A stretch of 13,181 nucleotides of DNA, taken from an uncultured Clostridia bacterium (lineage in GTDB: Bacteria > Bacillota > Clostridia > Lachnospirales > CAMVHY01). Within the stretch, counting starts at the first letter, position 1; each line of letters opens with the position of its first letter. Below the pieces are notes generated by a model. It was not told where the DNA came from and searched no databases. It saw only the letters and a program-made list of their open reading frames with translations. The stretch is taken from the NCBI GenBank assembly GCA_946415665.1, contig CAMKTI010000041.1:1-13181 (forward strand), read 5' to 3'. Made by a program: the position numbers and the translations under genes. This document shows positions 13,153 to 13,181 of this stretch, in pieces.

Positions 13153-13181
13153 AAAAAACGCTCTTCTAATCTTGAGCGTTT
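13153..13181. terminator. Terminator hairpin at the right edge
   Basis: AAACGCTC (13156-13163) and GAGCGTTT (13174-13181) form a perfect 8-bp stem with a 10-base loop. On the minus strand the stem is followed by TTTTTTGTTTGTG, a good T tract. It therefore probably ends a minus-strand gene lying to the right of the window, although the plus-strand T run is cut off by the edge and it could work both ways. Confidence 0.7.

Overview
The window comes from an A+T-rich, low-GC Gram-positive bacterium. It most resembles a clostridial lineage, possibly a host-associated or genome-reducing one. The evidence is three recognisable housekeeping genes of Firmicutes type (a pyrimidine-nucleoside phosphorylase, a type-2 isoleucyl-tRNA synthetase and a secreted D-Ala-D-Ala carboxypeptidase), Shine-Dalgarno sequences such as AGGAGGT, sigma-A-like promoters, and hairpin-plus-T-run terminators after most genes. 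Between the housekeeping genes lie proteins I do not recognise, rich in Asn, Lys, Asp and Gln, and two decayed insertion sequences. That mixture suggests a genome in active decay, but the assignment is inference from family resemblance only.

Layout. 2-229: 3' end of an unknown membrane-protein gene, with a terminator. 398-1294: unknown 298-residue soluble protein with its own promoter and terminator. 1547-2851: pyrimidine-nucleoside phosphorylase (pdp), probably starting at TTG, with a perfect 14-bp palindrome just below a candidate promoter. A terminator that works in both directions separates it from 2917-4305 on the minus strand. There one long reading frame is cut by a TAG codon into a soluble 307-residue part and a 123-residue two-helix membrane part. 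4322-5170: an IS630-family relic with 88-bp terminal inverted repeats, each carrying the transposase promoter, ribosome-binding site and start codon. It sits between the minus-strand gene and its most likely promoter. 5446-8577: ileS, without a T-box leader. 8792-9997: carboxypeptidase of the PBP5/DacF group. 10276-11880: unknown 534-residue membrane protein with a long basic coiled coil, a near-consensus promoter and a hairpin at the start of its transcript. 11881-12471: no large gene, but a strong promoter followed by a 31-codon cysteine-containing small ORF. 12472-13122: a decayed IS5-family element on the minus strand. 13153-13181: a terminator hairpin at the window edge.

How the genes relate. 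The housekeeping genes appear to be separate transcription units: pdp salvages pyrimidine nucleosides, ileS charges tRNA-Ile, and the carboxypeptidase trims peptidoglycan stem peptides. In many Firmicutes dacF lies in or beside nucleoside-salvage genes and just ahead of spoIIAA-spoIIAB-sigF. Here pdp and the carboxypeptidase are about 6 kb apart, with a relic element and ileS between them, and no spoIIA genes follow. This would fit a rearranged, possibly non-sporulating genome. The unknown genes share composition, strong individual promoters and partial membrane character. They look like lineage-specific proteins rather than parts of a known pathway.
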